From: Chitinophaga varians
GTDB taxonomy: Bacteria > Bacteroidota > Bacteroidia > Chitinophagales > Chitinophagaceae
Assembly: GCF_014529945.1 (NCBI RefSeq)
Contig: NZ_JACVFB010000001.1
Location: 372,001-436,000 of the forward strand
Direction: 5' to 3'
Length of the DNA: 64,000 nt
Made by a program: the position numbers and the translations under genes. Of the stretch, positions 16,766 to 25,652 are shown in pieces (within the stretch, counting starts at the first letter, position 1; every line of letters begins with the position of its first letter). The notes under the pieces were generated by a model, which saw only the letters and a list, made by a program, of their open reading frames with translations, was not told the DNA's origin and did no database searches.

Positions 16766-18547
16766 ATGAACCTCAAGACCATTTCCAAAAAAATTTTTGT
16801 TTTGAGCGGTAAAATATTTGATTTAGGCGTAGAAGGTGAGCCGATTAGTTTTCACAGGACTATGACACGAACCATCAACATTATGTCTATTATCAATATT
16901 GGAGTTGGCTTGGTCGCAAATCTTTCTATTTATCTCCTAACAGACATTAGAACTGTTCTGATACCATCACTTGGCGAAGACCTACTGTTTATCCTTGTGC
17001 TATATCTAAACAAGCGCCGCTTATACGATCCTGCAGCGTTTATTATGTTTATAACTCACTGCTTTTCAATTCTATACTTTGGCGCAAAGTTTGGCGAGAA
17101 CTCACATGCTGTCACACTAACAATATATCTGATAATTGCCGGATACCTGGTATTCAAGTCTAATGCCTTTAGGGTAACAGGAATGGCAATTTCAATAGCT
17201 ACCTTCGTCGTGCTACAATTAAATTATCAGTTTCATTATATTCCAACCTGGCAACTATCAGATTCGGAAATTACTTTTATCCGTTGGATGATCTATGCTT
17301 CGGTCATGGTGTTAAGCGGTTCGTTAATGTATTTTTTTATATTACGAAATGCACAAGAAGCACGGTTAACAGAAATGGAAATTGCGTCAAAAACTGAAAA
17401 ATATTTGCAGGCAATGGAAGCAAAAAAAAGGCTTTTAGATGAAGTTACACACGAAATCGCCAATCCAGCTCATATTTTAGTAAGTACAGTAAATAAATAC
17501 ATTCAAAGAATTGAAAATGCCCCATATATCAATCATACAAACATCTCAAAGGATGATCTTTGGACATTAGTTACAGCTGGTCGTATAATATCCAATCAAT
17601 GTTCAACTATTCTTCTGTGGGCCAGAAACGAGCGGGGAGGGGAAAAACAAATCGACAATAAAACCATGGATATATATACATGGGCCACTGACATCATTAG
17701 GCTATATCAACATGCTGCAAGTCAACGGAGGATCAGATTAATCCTTAACATTGCCAAAAATACACCAAAATATATTGTCACAGATGAATTTCGAGTTAAT
17801 CACATTGTAACAAATTTGATAACGAATGCAATAAAGTTTTCCAATGAAGCAACTGACATTGATATATTCGTTCGAAATGAAGATGAAAATCTAATTATAG
17901 AAGTTAGTGATCACGGTCCTGGCATATCTGAGGAAAGACAAAGATTGCTATTTGAGCCTTACTATACAACTGGGAAAACAGCAGTTGGCATAATGAGCAC
18001 TGGAGTAGGGCTCGCTCTCGCTAAAAAATATGTACATCAAATTAATGGTGCCATTACTTTGCATAGTAATGTAGGGATAGGTACTAGATTTACCGTGAAA
18101 ATTCCACTAAAAACGCCATCCGAAATAGAGATTAACCGATTCGTCAATTATTCAAACTACAACTTTAACGGAGAAAAAATTTTAGTACTTGATGACGACC
18201 ACCTTTGTAGGATGGCTAACCTTTCGTCATTGAAAAAACTTGGTTGCAAACCAATTGGAGCAGCAACTCCCGAAGAGGCAATTTTTATAGCGTGTAGCGA
18301 GGAACCTGTTCTAATTCTTATGGACATGGAACTAAGACCAGGTATAAACGCAATTCAAGTAATAGAAAAATTAAAGTCGGATAAGGTAACAACAAAGATC
18401 CCAATCGTATTAGTTTCTAGCTGTGATCCGGGCAAGGTTTCTGAAGCTTTTAAAGCTGGTGCTGATGCGTATTTACCCAAACCTTTTGACCTTATACAAC
18501 TAAAAGAAATACTGGCATCCTTTATTCCTCTTTTTCAAAAAAGTTAA
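16766..18547 (+). CDS. Membrane hybrid histidine kinase
   Basis: 593 residues from the ATG at 16766; a TTG nine bases upstream is less likely. An N-terminal block of about six hydrophobic helices (about 30-195) replaces a periplasmic sensor. The phospho-acceptor is His in LLDEVTHEIANPAHIL (about 228). The ATPase has the N box NLITNAIKFSN, DHGPGI and the G2 box STGVGLALAKKY. A receiver domain from about 470 has acidic pocket LDDDH, phospho-Asp in LILMDMEL (about 518) and Lys in LPKPFD. No output domain is present, so it must pass phosphate on, perhaps to the Hpt-like protein at 18728. It lies right after the P450 remnant. Confidence 0.88.
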   Translation: MNLKTISKKIFVLSGKIFDLGVEGEPISFHRTMTRTINIMSIINIGVGLVANLSIYLLTDIRTVLIPSLGEDLLFILVLYLNKRRLYDPAAFIMFITHCFSILYFGAKFGENSHAVTLTIYLIIAGYLVFKSNAFRVTGMAISIATFVVLQLNYQFHYIPTWQLSDSEITFIRWMIYASVMVLSGSLMYFFILRNAQEARLTEMEIASKTEKYLQAMEAKKRLLDEVTHEIANPAHILVSTVNKYIQRIENAPYINHTNISKDDLWTLVTAGRIISNQCSTILLWARNERGGEKQIDNKTMDIYTWATDIIRLYQHAASQRRIRLILNIAKNTPKYIVTDEFRVNHIVTNLITNAIKFSNEATDIDIFVRNEDENLIIEVSDHGPGISEERQRLLFEPYYTTGKTAVGIMSTGVGLALAKKYVHQINGAITLHSNVGIGTRFTVKIPLKTPSEIEINRFVNYSNYNFNGEKILVLDDDHLCRMANLSSLKKLGCKPIGAATPEEAIFIACSEEPVLILMDMELRPGINAIQVIEKLKSDKVTTKIPIVLVSSCDPGKVSEAFKAGADAYLPKPFDLIQLKEILASFIPLFQKS

Positions 18548-18693
18548 AGACAAATCAAGCTTAAATAAAATTTCTTTACTCGAATATGTCAAGGCTGGTG
18601 CTGCCTTAAGCCTCTATAGAGAAAAAATATAAAAAATAGCAAAAGTTCCTAGAATGTTATAAATTTAGTAGTTGTTTCTATTAAACTTGGATA

Positions 18694-18725
18694 AAAGGTT
18701 GCCTCAAATATAAGGGGCAGCCTTT
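18694..18725. terminator. Bidirectional terminator between convergent genes
   Basis: AAAAGGTTGCC and GGCAGCCTTTT form an 11-bp stem with one G-T wobble, A/T tracts on both sides. It lies between the end of the kinase and the end of the Hpt-like gene. Confidence 0.8.
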
Positions 18726-18727
18726 TC

Positions 18728-19120
18728 TTATTGGTTCAGGTATGTCTTAAGCCTTTTTAATTCCTCACGGACAACAGGTGAAAAGGTCTCTGTTTGGATT
18801 TTCACCTGCGTCATTAGATACTCCACTTGTTCCCAATTTTCTGCGTTTACATATGATTTCATCTCTCTTATAGTTCCGGCGATGAATGATAGTCCTACAT
18901 AATTATAGTTAGAAACGTATGTATGAAGCAAAATAGAAATTCTATCAACATCTCTCTTCAGTATCGCATTTTCTAAATCTGCCAGTTTTTTTTGTATTGA
19001 ATTGATAAAGGATTCAAAAACATCGACAGCATAAATCTCTTTCAGCTCAAATGTTATATATAATGAGGAGTCTAGCCTTTTATCAAACTCAAATCTGGTC
19101 TGATTGGTCATTTCATTCAT
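18728..19120 (-). CDS. Hpt-like phosphotransfer protein
   Basis: 130 residues, all helical in appearance. The segment ISILLHTYVSNYNYVGLSFI resembles the Hpt core (a His followed by a small-residue helix and a Gly two turns on), with the His about residue 67 as the candidate phosphate carrier. Standalone Hpt proteins shuttle phosphate between hybrid kinases and other receivers. Its position between two hybrid kinases without output domains supports that, but the HxxKG signature of classic Hpt is not intact (Ser-Asn instead), so the call is moderate. Confidence 0.6.
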   Translation of the reverse strand: MNEMTNQTRFEFDKRLDSSLYITFELKEIYAVDVFESFINSIQKKLADLENAILKRDVDRISILLHTYVSNYNYVGLSFIAGTIREMKSYVNAENWEQVEYLMTQVKIQTETFSPVVREELKRLKTYLNQ

Positions 19121-19509
19121 ATTTGTTGGGTGTTTTTTGGGATATCAGGAAATTTTATGTAAATATGATCAGTGGTTGCCAAAGCCTCCATTGATTCAAT
19201 TTTGTATTAAAAATTCAAAGAAAAAAATTTGAATTAAGGTAGGAAATTGCATTCAAAAGCGAAAATGAATAGACTGAAAAAAAATCAGTTTCCAAATAAA
19301 AGAGTAGACGTTTACATTTAATTCACAATTGCCGAATAAAATATCCCTAAATTTCTGAAAATAGCGTTAAATTAATAGTACCTACAGTTAATATATTATT
19401 ATATAAATTTATATGAATTAAAAAGGGTATAACATAAATATTCATTGATGCGATAGATTTTTTATTCAGTATAGCCGAAAGTTTATAACCCTCGTAAATA
19501 CCTACAAAC
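19121..19509. other. AT-rich divergent intergenic region
   Basis: No gene is seen. It separates the divergent Hpt-like gene and second kinase and should carry both promoters. Confidence 0.4.
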
Positions 19510-21285
19510 ATGAAAGCTAGAATTGATGCTCTAATGAACCCTCTTGGCTTTAAAAACAGCATTATAAAGTTAGTATCAACTATTTTGCATATAGGCACTA
19601 TTGGGATAGATGATCAAGATGAAATAAAAAGAATAAAGCTTACAAATTCTATTGGTACATTAATAGCTTTAATGATATTGATAATAGCGCCCATTGGCTT
19701 TATCATTACAAAAAGTAAATTAATCGCCGTGGCTGCGAGTATCGATTTCCTAGTTACACTCTCTGTTCTGCCCTTAAATTATTACAAAAAACACCTGGCC
19801 GCGAGGTTTGTAATCTATTTTTCTCAGTGTTCAGCTCTAATTGGCTTTGGTATCGTTCTGGGTGGATTGTTACAATTGCAATGTATGGTAGTGTTTCTAA
19901 TCTCAATACTCTACCAACTCTTTAAAGAAAAGATTCTTAGAATAATTTGTTTGGTTACAGCAATTGTGACATTAGTCGTAATGCAGACAATCTACTATTT
20001 AAACTCAGTACAGATACAACCACTAGAATTAGGAACTGCCTATGTAATACAATCAATGGCTCTGGCAGGTGTGTTGTTATTAATTCTCGTAATCAGCAAG
20101 CCTTATGTACATTCTAATGATTACTATTCTGAATTGAAGCGAGCAAATCAATTTATTAAAATTTTCACATACCGAATTAGTCATGAATTGAGAAATACAC
20201 TTAATAAGGTTATCTTATCTTCTCATTTAATTAAGAACGAAACGCTTAAAAACGAGGATATGAAGAGTATAGTCGATCTAATTGATATAATCGAAAGTTC
20301 ATCACGTGAAGCAAAAAATATAGTAAATAATGTTCTCAGCATGTCCCAAATTGAATCCGGTCAAATGGACCCTGTTATTTTATCTCATTTTCATGTGACC
20401 AAATTTTTGGAAAAGGTTTTAGATATTTACAGATTGCTTGCCAGAGGCAAAGGAATTCAGGTGCAATTAATCATCGAGGATAAAATGCCTTCAGTAATAA
20501 TAGGAGATCCATTAAAAATAAGCGAAATCATTAATAACCTGGTGGGAAATGCGATAAAGTACTCACATAAATACAGCACCATATATTTAAAAGTCACCGT
20601 AAATGAAGACACATACCAGATTGATGTGACAAATAAGGGAGAAGTTATTCCGGAGGAAAAAATCACTCAGATATTTGACCCTTTCATAACTTCTAAAGTC
20701 AATAGACAAACTGAAGGAACTGGGTTGGGCCTTGCGCTTGTGAAAAGCATCGCAGAAGCGATGAATGGATGTGTGAGTGTCACAACTCCAATACCAGATC
20801 ATACTACTTTTTCGGTAAAGTTGCCGTTATTAATAGGAGATGAAAGTAAAATTGAAGAAGAAAACGAAGATGATGAAATGGCGATTTTCCAGTTTCCTCA
20901 TAGCATAGTAATAGCAGATGACGACGATATGAACAACACGCTTCTTTGCAGGGTATTGGAAGATCTTGGCTGTAAGGTGAGAACTGCTTCAAATGGTCAG
21001 GAGGCACTGGAGGCAATATGGAGAAAGGTACCAGATTTAATTATTCTCGACAGCAATATGCCGATTCTTAATGGTGGAGAGACATTGAAGAAATTAAAAT
21101 CGGATAGCAAAACAAAGAATATACCTGTGTTGATCGCCACAGCAGATGCTTTCGCAGAAAATCAGGTTAGTTTTATAAGTGCTGGGGCTTCTGCAGTATT
21201 GTCAAAACCAATTGTGGTTAAAGACGTTGCAAAAGTATTAACACAACACCTACAGCAACACTGTGACGATCAACTTAAGAAGTAG
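19510..21285 (+). CDS. Second membrane hybrid histidine kinase
   Basis: 591 residues with the same layout as the kinase at 16766: hydrophobic N-terminus (about 45-200), phospho-acceptor His in YRISHELRNTLNK (about 224), N box NNLVGNAIKYSH, G boxes TNKGEVIPEEKI and GTGLGLALVKSIAEA. The receiver has ADDDDMNN, Asp in LIILDSNMPILNG (about 513) and the Lys in LSKPI. The two kinases are paralogues but clearly diverged. Its end is 27 bases from the end of the convergent terpene synthase. No DNA-binding output domain is present. Confidence 0.88.
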   Translation: MKARIDALMNPLGFKNSIIKLVSTILHIGTIGIDDQDEIKRIKLTNSIGTLIALMILIIAPIGFIITKSKLIAVAASIDFLVTLSVLPLNYYKKHLAARFVIYFSQCSALIGFGIVLGGLLQLQCMVVFLISILYQLFKEKILRIICLVTAIVTLVVMQTIYYLNSVQIQPLELGTAYVIQSMALAGVLLLILVISKPYVHSNDYYSELKRANQFIKIFTYRISHELRNTLNKVILSSHLIKNETLKNEDMKSIVDLIDIIESSSREAKNIVNNVLSMSQIESGQMDPVILSHFHVTKFLEKVLDIYRLLARGKGIQVQLIIEDKMPSVIIGDPLKISEIINNLVGNAIKYSHKYSTIYLKVTVNEDTYQIDVTNKGEVIPEEKITQIFDPFITSKVNRQTEGTGLGLALVKSIAEAMNGCVSVTTPIPDHTTFSVKLPLLIGDESKIEEENEDDEMAIFQFPHSIVIADDDDMNNTLLCRVLEDLGCKVRTASNGQEALEAIWRKVPDLIILDSNMPILNGGETLKKLKSDSKTKNIPVLIATADAFAENQVSFISAGASAVLSKPIVVKDVAKVLTQHLQQHCDDQLKK

Positions 21286-21312
21286 TTTAGAATTCGAAAT
21301 TGCTTGTGTTTA

Positions 21313-22434
21313 TTACACTGCTATTGATTCGACTAACAGGGTTTCCTGAAAAACAGAGTTCCGGCGTTTGTATCTTTTAGTGTATACCTGCCACATCCAA
21401 CTGGCCTGTAAGCACTTTTCAATACCTTTTAAATATTTATTAAGGGATCTTTTTTGCTGTTCATTAATCATAGGTAGGTCGCGTAATTGATTCTTAATTT
21501 TATCAATTAAACCTAGTAATTCTATTAATATCTCTTGTACAATCTTTGCCGATCTTGTAATCACTTCTGTCAAAGTAAATGTTGGATTGTTAAGGGCAAC
21601 TATCATTAATAGATTTGCATCGGTTGAATTGTCAATAACTTCCTTTTCGAAAGAAAAAAGATCATTTGATAGGCATCCAAAAGCGGAAGTTAGAAAATTT
21701 ACTCTATGCAGATATACATCAATACCGAAAGTAGAACACCAGGTTGTATCAATGAAGTTATTATCAGCGTACTCAATAAGCATTACAATATGATGCATGC
21801 CAGAAGTATGACAACGTAGATCAATATATTCATCTATGGATGATATGTATCCTTTTGCGTCCGAGTTTCCGTCCTTATGAGTTACATCTACATGATGACA
21901 GTATAGATTCAGAAACTTTTCAAACCAGTGAAATGGTGAAGTGTTCTTAATGAACTGTAGGAGTTCGATGTTGGCAATTTCAACTGGTGTAGCATCGTTG
22001 GGTAATCTCAAGTTATAATCAACAGTAGACATCCTTTTCATTAGTTCCCTTGCTTTAAATTGTTTTTCCGCATTTAAATGGCTAAAAAGATCTCTGCCAA
22101 TTATGTCATTAAGATAATAATCTATGGCATTATTCTCAACCATGACTACTATTCTGTCAAACGCAGCATCGGGATATAGAAAAAGCTCACAGGTAATATA
22201 GTGCTTTGCCTGTTCAATCCATATACCGTACTTCTCGCAGAACTGTTGTGCAATTTTAATAATTGTTTCACTTTCAGGATGAGGGTTTAATCTTTGACAG
22301 AAGTCTTTTAAAGTAAAATCGCCGAAATTCAGAAGTTTTTCAATTGAAAAGCTAGTTTCAGCGCTGATAAGTTCGCGATACTGCATGTGGATCTGCCCCA
22401 TTCTTTGGGCAGTCAGGGATACGTCTTTTTTCAT
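21313..22434 (-). CDS. Terpene synthase family protein (class I, bacterial type)
   Basis: 373 residues. The NSE metal-binding triad is clear: NDLFSFEKE at 257-265 gives Asn257, Ser261 and Glu265. YIDLRCHTSG (about 203-212) is the Arg-containing pyrophosphate sensor region. The first aspartate-rich motif is atypical: DYYLND at 105-110, where DDxx(x)D is normal, so the first acidic residue pattern is shifted. Class I synthases ionise a prenyl diphosphate and cyclise it. The weak first motif means activity is likely but not certain. No prenyltransferase is adjacent; the P450 at 5877 could oxidise a product. Confidence 0.8.
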   Translation of the reverse strand: MKKDVSLTAQRMGQIHMQYRELISAETSFSIEKLLNFGDFTLKDFCQRLNPHPESETIIKIAQQFCEKYGIWIEQAKHYITCELFLYPDAAFDRIVVMVENNAIDYYLNDIIGRDLFSHLNAEKQFKARELMKRMSTVDYNLRLPNDATPVEIANIELLQFIKNTSPFHWFEKFLNLYCHHVDVTHKDGNSDAKGYISSIDEYIDLRCHTSGMHHIVMLIEYADNNFIDTTWCSTFGIDVYLHRVNFLTSAFGCLSNDLFSFEKEVIDNSTDANLLMIVALNNPTFTLTEVITRSAKIVQEILIELLGLIDKIKNQLRDLPMINEQQKRSLNKYLKGIEKCLQASWMWQVYTKRYKRRNSVFQETLLVESIAV

Positions 22435-22967
22435 AAATGTTAGTTTTTTAAGAAGTGGGAGAATAAAATTCTGTGCTATTTTTTGTGGCCTAATAAACTA
22501 TGTCCAAGCCAAGAGATTTTATTTGGCAATCGATTGTTATGGCTATTGAGGATAGAGACAATTAATAAGTGCTAAGGCTTCAATCGGAATTTCCAATTAT
22601 GTTTCATTTAATATCGCTGCGTTGTCTATTCCAAGATAGCTAAAAAGGACAATTATTTTTGCAAGAAAAATCGTATGCGAGGTTGAAGAGGTGATTTTAA
22701 AGTCACTTTTGATATTAGGTTATTCAACTGCTTAATAACCAAAGATGGTAGTTATCTTAAGTAAATTTCCTTTGGGTGGTAATTTTATAAAAGTATTACA
22801 ATTTGATTTTCTTCTATTTACGGAAATTATTTCACTGGAGGCTCAAATATTGAGCTATTACACATATAGTCCTATGCCTTTTAGATACTAACAGCACATC
22901 CGACAGATGCTATGTTAGTACCAATCAACTCCGATGAGTTGTTTATCAGTAGACCAGAGAAATGTAT
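22435..22967. other. 533-bp AT-rich intergenic region
   Basis: I see no gene, RNA or strong hairpin here. It should hold the terpene synthase promoter on its left side. Confidence 0.4.
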
Positions 22968-23702
22968 TTACCCATTTTTTAAATCGTTCTGGCGTAAATG
23001 CTCTTGTAACCACCTGCCAGCTGCTCGTGTGTCTGAATCTGTCGTGTCTTTACCAGCAACCAGAGACAATCCCCATGTGACACCGAGATAAGAGAATAAT
23101 ATATATTTCGGATCTTTTGGATGAGTAACTTTCCAAATGGCAAATCGTATATTTCGAAACAAATAACAACAATCCCAAACTAAATAATATAATTGCTCCG
23201 CGTACGGTAGTCTTTCCGAGTATCGTCCCATCTTGCCGTAACTTCGGCTGAGCCTGTTATCGTCTTCTTCTGTTGCAACAGAAATTTCCGCGTCTGGCAT
23301 TAATCTGTACACTAGTTTATTTATGACTAGAGGTTGGTCGCCAGCACGTCGTAGTGATTCACGGAATAATACAAACCAGATTTCCTGGAGCTCGTGAACA
23401 AATTCAATCATAGTACCGGTATCAGCGGTACCAATTACAAGCGACCAGCCCCTATCTGTCGAGTTTTTCTTTAACCAAAGGCGCTTCTGGCCATTCGCCG
23501 TGTATTTTTCAAACTCTCCGAACTTAGCGTCCCTTACACTACTAAAACCTAACATATATAGTTCCTTGTTTTCTAGTGGAATCGGGTCCATATTGTGAAT
23601 CATGACGTGCAAAAACGGAACATGTACCTCTTGCACACGTATTACTACACCACCATACCGAAAATAAAGCCCCTCCTTCACCTGCTCGAGTTCAATTGGC
23701 AT
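22968..23702 (-). CDS. Hypothetical protein
   Basis: 244 residues, not recognised. It starts MPIELEQVKEGLYFRYGGVV, suggesting a beta-rich N-terminal domain, followed by a mixed region with Trp-rich blocks (KRLWLKKN, GWSLVIG, EIWFVLFRESL). The C-terminal part FAIWKVTHPKDPKYILFSYL may be an alpha/beta domain. Soluble, no signal. Its 5' leader holds a strong hairpin with a U-run (23736-23774) and a repeated AT palindrome (23705-23824), so expression looks tightly regulated. It is not obviously in an operon. Confidence 0.65.
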   Translation of the reverse strand: MPIELEQVKEGLYFRYGGVVIRVQEVHVPFLHVMIHNMDPIPLENKELYMLGFSSVRDAKFGEFEKYTANGQKRLWLKKNSTDRGWSLVIGTADTGTMIEFVHELQEIWFVLFRESLRRAGDQPLVINKLVYRLMPDAEISVATEEDDNRLSRSYGKMGRYSERLPYAEQLYYLVWDCCYLFRNIRFAIWKVTHPKDPKYILFSYLGVTWGLSLVAGKDTTDSDTRAAGRWLQEHLRQNDLKNG

Positions 23703-23704
23703 AA

Positions 23705-23824
23705 ACTAAATATTTTAGCAAAAGAAAACAAAAAAACCTCAGGAATCTTCTAAGAATAAAAGGTTTCCTGAGGTGATACAACTATAGTATGTCGAGGCAA
23801 AAATACTAAATATTTTAGTATTTT
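23705..23824. repeat. ACTAAATATTTTAG repeated 100 bp apart (candidate operators)
   Basis: The 14-mer ACTAAATATTTTAG occurs exactly at 23705-23718 and 23805-23818. The distal copy sits inside a perfect 10-bp inverted repeat, AAATACTAAA and TTTAGTATTT with 3 bases between (23801-23823). The proximal copy ends two bases before the start codon of the minus-strand gene. A dimeric regulator binding both would bridge the leader. Confidence 0.55.
23736..23774 (-). terminator. Terminator or attenuator in the 5' leader of the 22968-23702 gene
   Basis: On the minus strand ACCTCAGGAA pairs with TTCCTGAGGT (10 bp) and is followed by seven T. It faces the gene start 28 bases further on, so either a short transcript ends here or it attenuates the downstream gene. 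Confidence 0.7.
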
Positions 23825-23955
23825 CTAAATAATAAATGTTCCGTACAGGTGGCCTACTTGTATCGTCTGCTTCTGAATGCTAAAAGTGCAACCTAATTAT
23901 ACCAATTAGGCTGCTAATATCATATTAAGAGTCGGTTAAAAGCGCTAACTAGAAA

Positions 23956-24189
23956 GTGATACAAAGCCCCGGGACGACAGCTTCAATTCCAATTATTGCC
24001 GTTGCATCTGATGATAACATTCAAAAATGTCTTGAAGCCGGTGCGGAAACATTCTCGTTCAAGCACTTTAAAACGACGCATCTAAATAGATGGCATCCTT
24101 TATTCCATTTATACAGGAAGTTTAAATATATGCTTCTCAATCAAAGTGGTTTATTAAGAGAATATCTGCCAAGTTTTAGAGTCTTCTGA
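23956..24189 (+). pseudogene. Remnant of a response-regulator receiver domain
   Basis: The reading frame gives IPIIAVASDDNIQKCLEAGA then ETFSFKHFKTTHLN, which matches the last third of receiver domains (compare IPIVLVSSCDPGKVSEAFKA in the kinase at 16766). The phospho-Asp part and all upstream domains are missing and the key Lys is altered (FKHF for PKPF). It overlaps the end of the next minus-strand gene. Probably what is left of a third hybrid kinase or regulator. Confidence 0.55.
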
Positions 24190-24576
24190 TATGCAGAACT
24201 TGATGTTTTCTTTTAGTACAATATTGAAATTAGACGAAGGTCCTACCAAACACGACTCAACTTCAATTTTTCCTGGAGTTTTTATGCGAATAATTGAATC
24301 TCCAGTTGGAGATACAACCCAGATTGTACTTTCTCCTGGAATAAAATCAACGGACCAGGCTGGTATGCGTATCATTTCTCCCTTTCTAACCAATTGCAAA
24401 TCTTGTTTTATTATTGGGACTTCCCTGGGATTTGAACGTTCTGTGAGTTTTATTTTGGCTGCTCCGGACACAATTTCATTCGCTATTACAATTTCATTTG
24501 AAGCTAGAAGTTTGTCTTCATCTACTTCTACCTCAATTTCAAATTTTGCTTTTACAATTTTTCGTGTAGTTAACAT
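24154..24576 (-). CDS. Hypothetical protein
   Basis: 140 residues from the ATG at 24576 (MLTTRKIVKAKFEIEVEVDE); the open frame runs further but the extension looks non-coding. Beta-rich and acidic, with IRIPAWSVDFIPGESTIWVV and a final KFCISEDSKTWQIF. No known family. First of three small minus-strand genes (24154, 24715, 24946) that lie divergent from the MoxR operon; they may form one transcription unit from the 25.1 kb region. Confidence 0.55.
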   Translation of the reverse strand: MLTTRKIVKAKFEIEVEVDEDKLLASNEIVIANEIVSGAAKIKLTERSNPREVPIIKQDLQLVRKGEMIRIPAWSVDFIPGESTIWVVSPTGDSIIRIKTPGKIEVESCLVGPSSNFNIVLKENIKFCISEDSKTWQIFS

Positions 24577-24714
24577 TTTATTTTTTTTAATGTAAAAAAA
24601 AGTTTTGTGTTGGAATTTCAAAAACCAGTACCAAAACACATGATACTAGCAATCCCATGATGGTTAGTTGATGCTTATCAAAAAATACAGTCAACAGCGT
24701 TTAATGTAGACCTC

Positions 24715-24885
24715 CTATTTAACATGTTTCTTACGCTTTTTTTGAGTAAAATACTTTTCCCTATTGAGGTTCATCAGAATGCCACGTTCTACTTGTTCTG
24801 AGTTACCATGTCGAACCGCAACAGTATGCACTATTTCGCCGCTTTCAATGTTTATGATCTCTATTGTATACTTATCATTTCTCAT
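24715..24885 (-). CDS. Small hypothetical protein, basic C-terminus
   Basis: 56 residues from the ATG at 24885 (an ATG eight codons earlier at 24909 is possible). The start MRNDKYTIEIINIESGEIVH is beta-like and the end REKYFTQKKRKKHVK is very basic. Unknown function, in line with the minus-strand genes on either side. Confidence 0.45.
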   Translation of the reverse strand: MRNDKYTIEIINIESGEIVHTVAVRHGNSEQVERGILMNLNREKYFTQKKRKKHVK

Positions 24886-24945
24886 GGTGATTATGTATTG
24901 ACTTTCCAATTACCAACGTTAACCATTCAGGTGTAATGCTGCGAT

Positions 24946-25095
24946 TTATGGGGTGGTGTGAAAGGCAGGGTTTAAATAAATCTGAATGCCGTCCTTTACA
25001 TCGACGTCGGTTAAAATATCCTCCAAAATTAATTCTGGACGTACGACATGCAACTTGATTTTCCGTTCAGTATTCTCCTTGATATTGTTTTCCAT
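24946..25095 (-). CDS. Small hypothetical protein
   Basis: 49 residues from the ATG at 25095 (MENNIKENTERKIKLHVVRP), acidic in the middle. No family recognised. It is the first gene of the minus-strand group facing away from the MoxR operon. Confidence 0.45.
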   Translation of the reverse strand: MENNIKENTERKIKLHVVRPELILEDILTDVDVKDGIQIYLNPAFHTTP

Positions 25096-25307
25096 ATTGA
25101 TACTTTCTTTAAATGTGTTTATTGTAGCGGTTAAGAGAGATATCTCCAATTACCATTTTATAACGCATTGGGGGTAAAAAAGTACTATGAGGGATTATAA
25201 AAATCGATCGTCATAATAATAACCGCATTTTCCGCTGCCTACGGACAGCGCTTTGTATTGTTTTTTAATTCCTAGGCGGGAAACCAACCATGAGGAGTAA
25301 TTAAATC

Positions 25308-25546
25308 TTTTTTTAATGGTGGAAAAAGCAGGGCAAATTTAGCGTCTGCCCCGAAATGACCAAATCCAACATAAATCAAAGGGTGCATTAACCTCGCACC
25401 CTTTGATTTGCCTCCCTTCGGCGGTGATGATGATGATTGCAGATAAATGCTGCAATCATCATCATCACCGCCGGCTTTCTTTGGGATTTGGTCAATTCGA
25501 GGCGGGCGACGCTGTCACCGTGCCCTCTTTTTCCACCATTAAAAAA
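25308..25546. repeat. 239-bp imperfect palindrome (long inverted repeat 1)
   Basis: Nearly the whole stretch folds back on itself. Outer arms: AATGGTGGAAAAAG and CTTTTTCCACCATT. Middle arms: GACCAAATCC and GGATTTGGTC plus the flanking GCGTCTGCC / GGCGGGCGACGC pairs. Inner arms (25419-25442 and 25450-25473) are a perfect 24-bp pair with a GATGATGATGAT run around a 7-base loop. The left arm also holds its own hairpin, ATCAAAGGGTGC with GCACCCTTTGAT (no partner in the right arm). It lies in the divergent region just before the MoxR operon. It has no transposase. Confidence 0.85.
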
Positions 25547-25553
25547 TAACGAC

Positions 25554-25649
25554 ATGGTAAACATGAATAATGCCATTAAAACACTTCACAAATCCGGCTT
25601 TGATCATAAGCAATACTTTCTAATTAGTATTTTTTCACTTAATACATAA
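25554..25649 (+). CDS. Possible leader peptide before the MoxR gene
   Basis: A 31-codon frame, MVNMNNAIKTLHKSGFDHKQ onward, starts eight bases after the palindrome and stops three bases before the MoxR start codon. Spacing fits translational coupling, but there is no other support. Confidence 0.25.
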   Translation: MVNMNNAIKTLHKSGFDHKQYFLISIFSLNT

Positions 25650-25652
25650 CAT

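Noticed and set aside
25437..25649. 70-codon frame through the right arm of palindrome 1
   Set aside because: Its first half is palindrome sequence; only the last 31 codons (from 25554) might be real.
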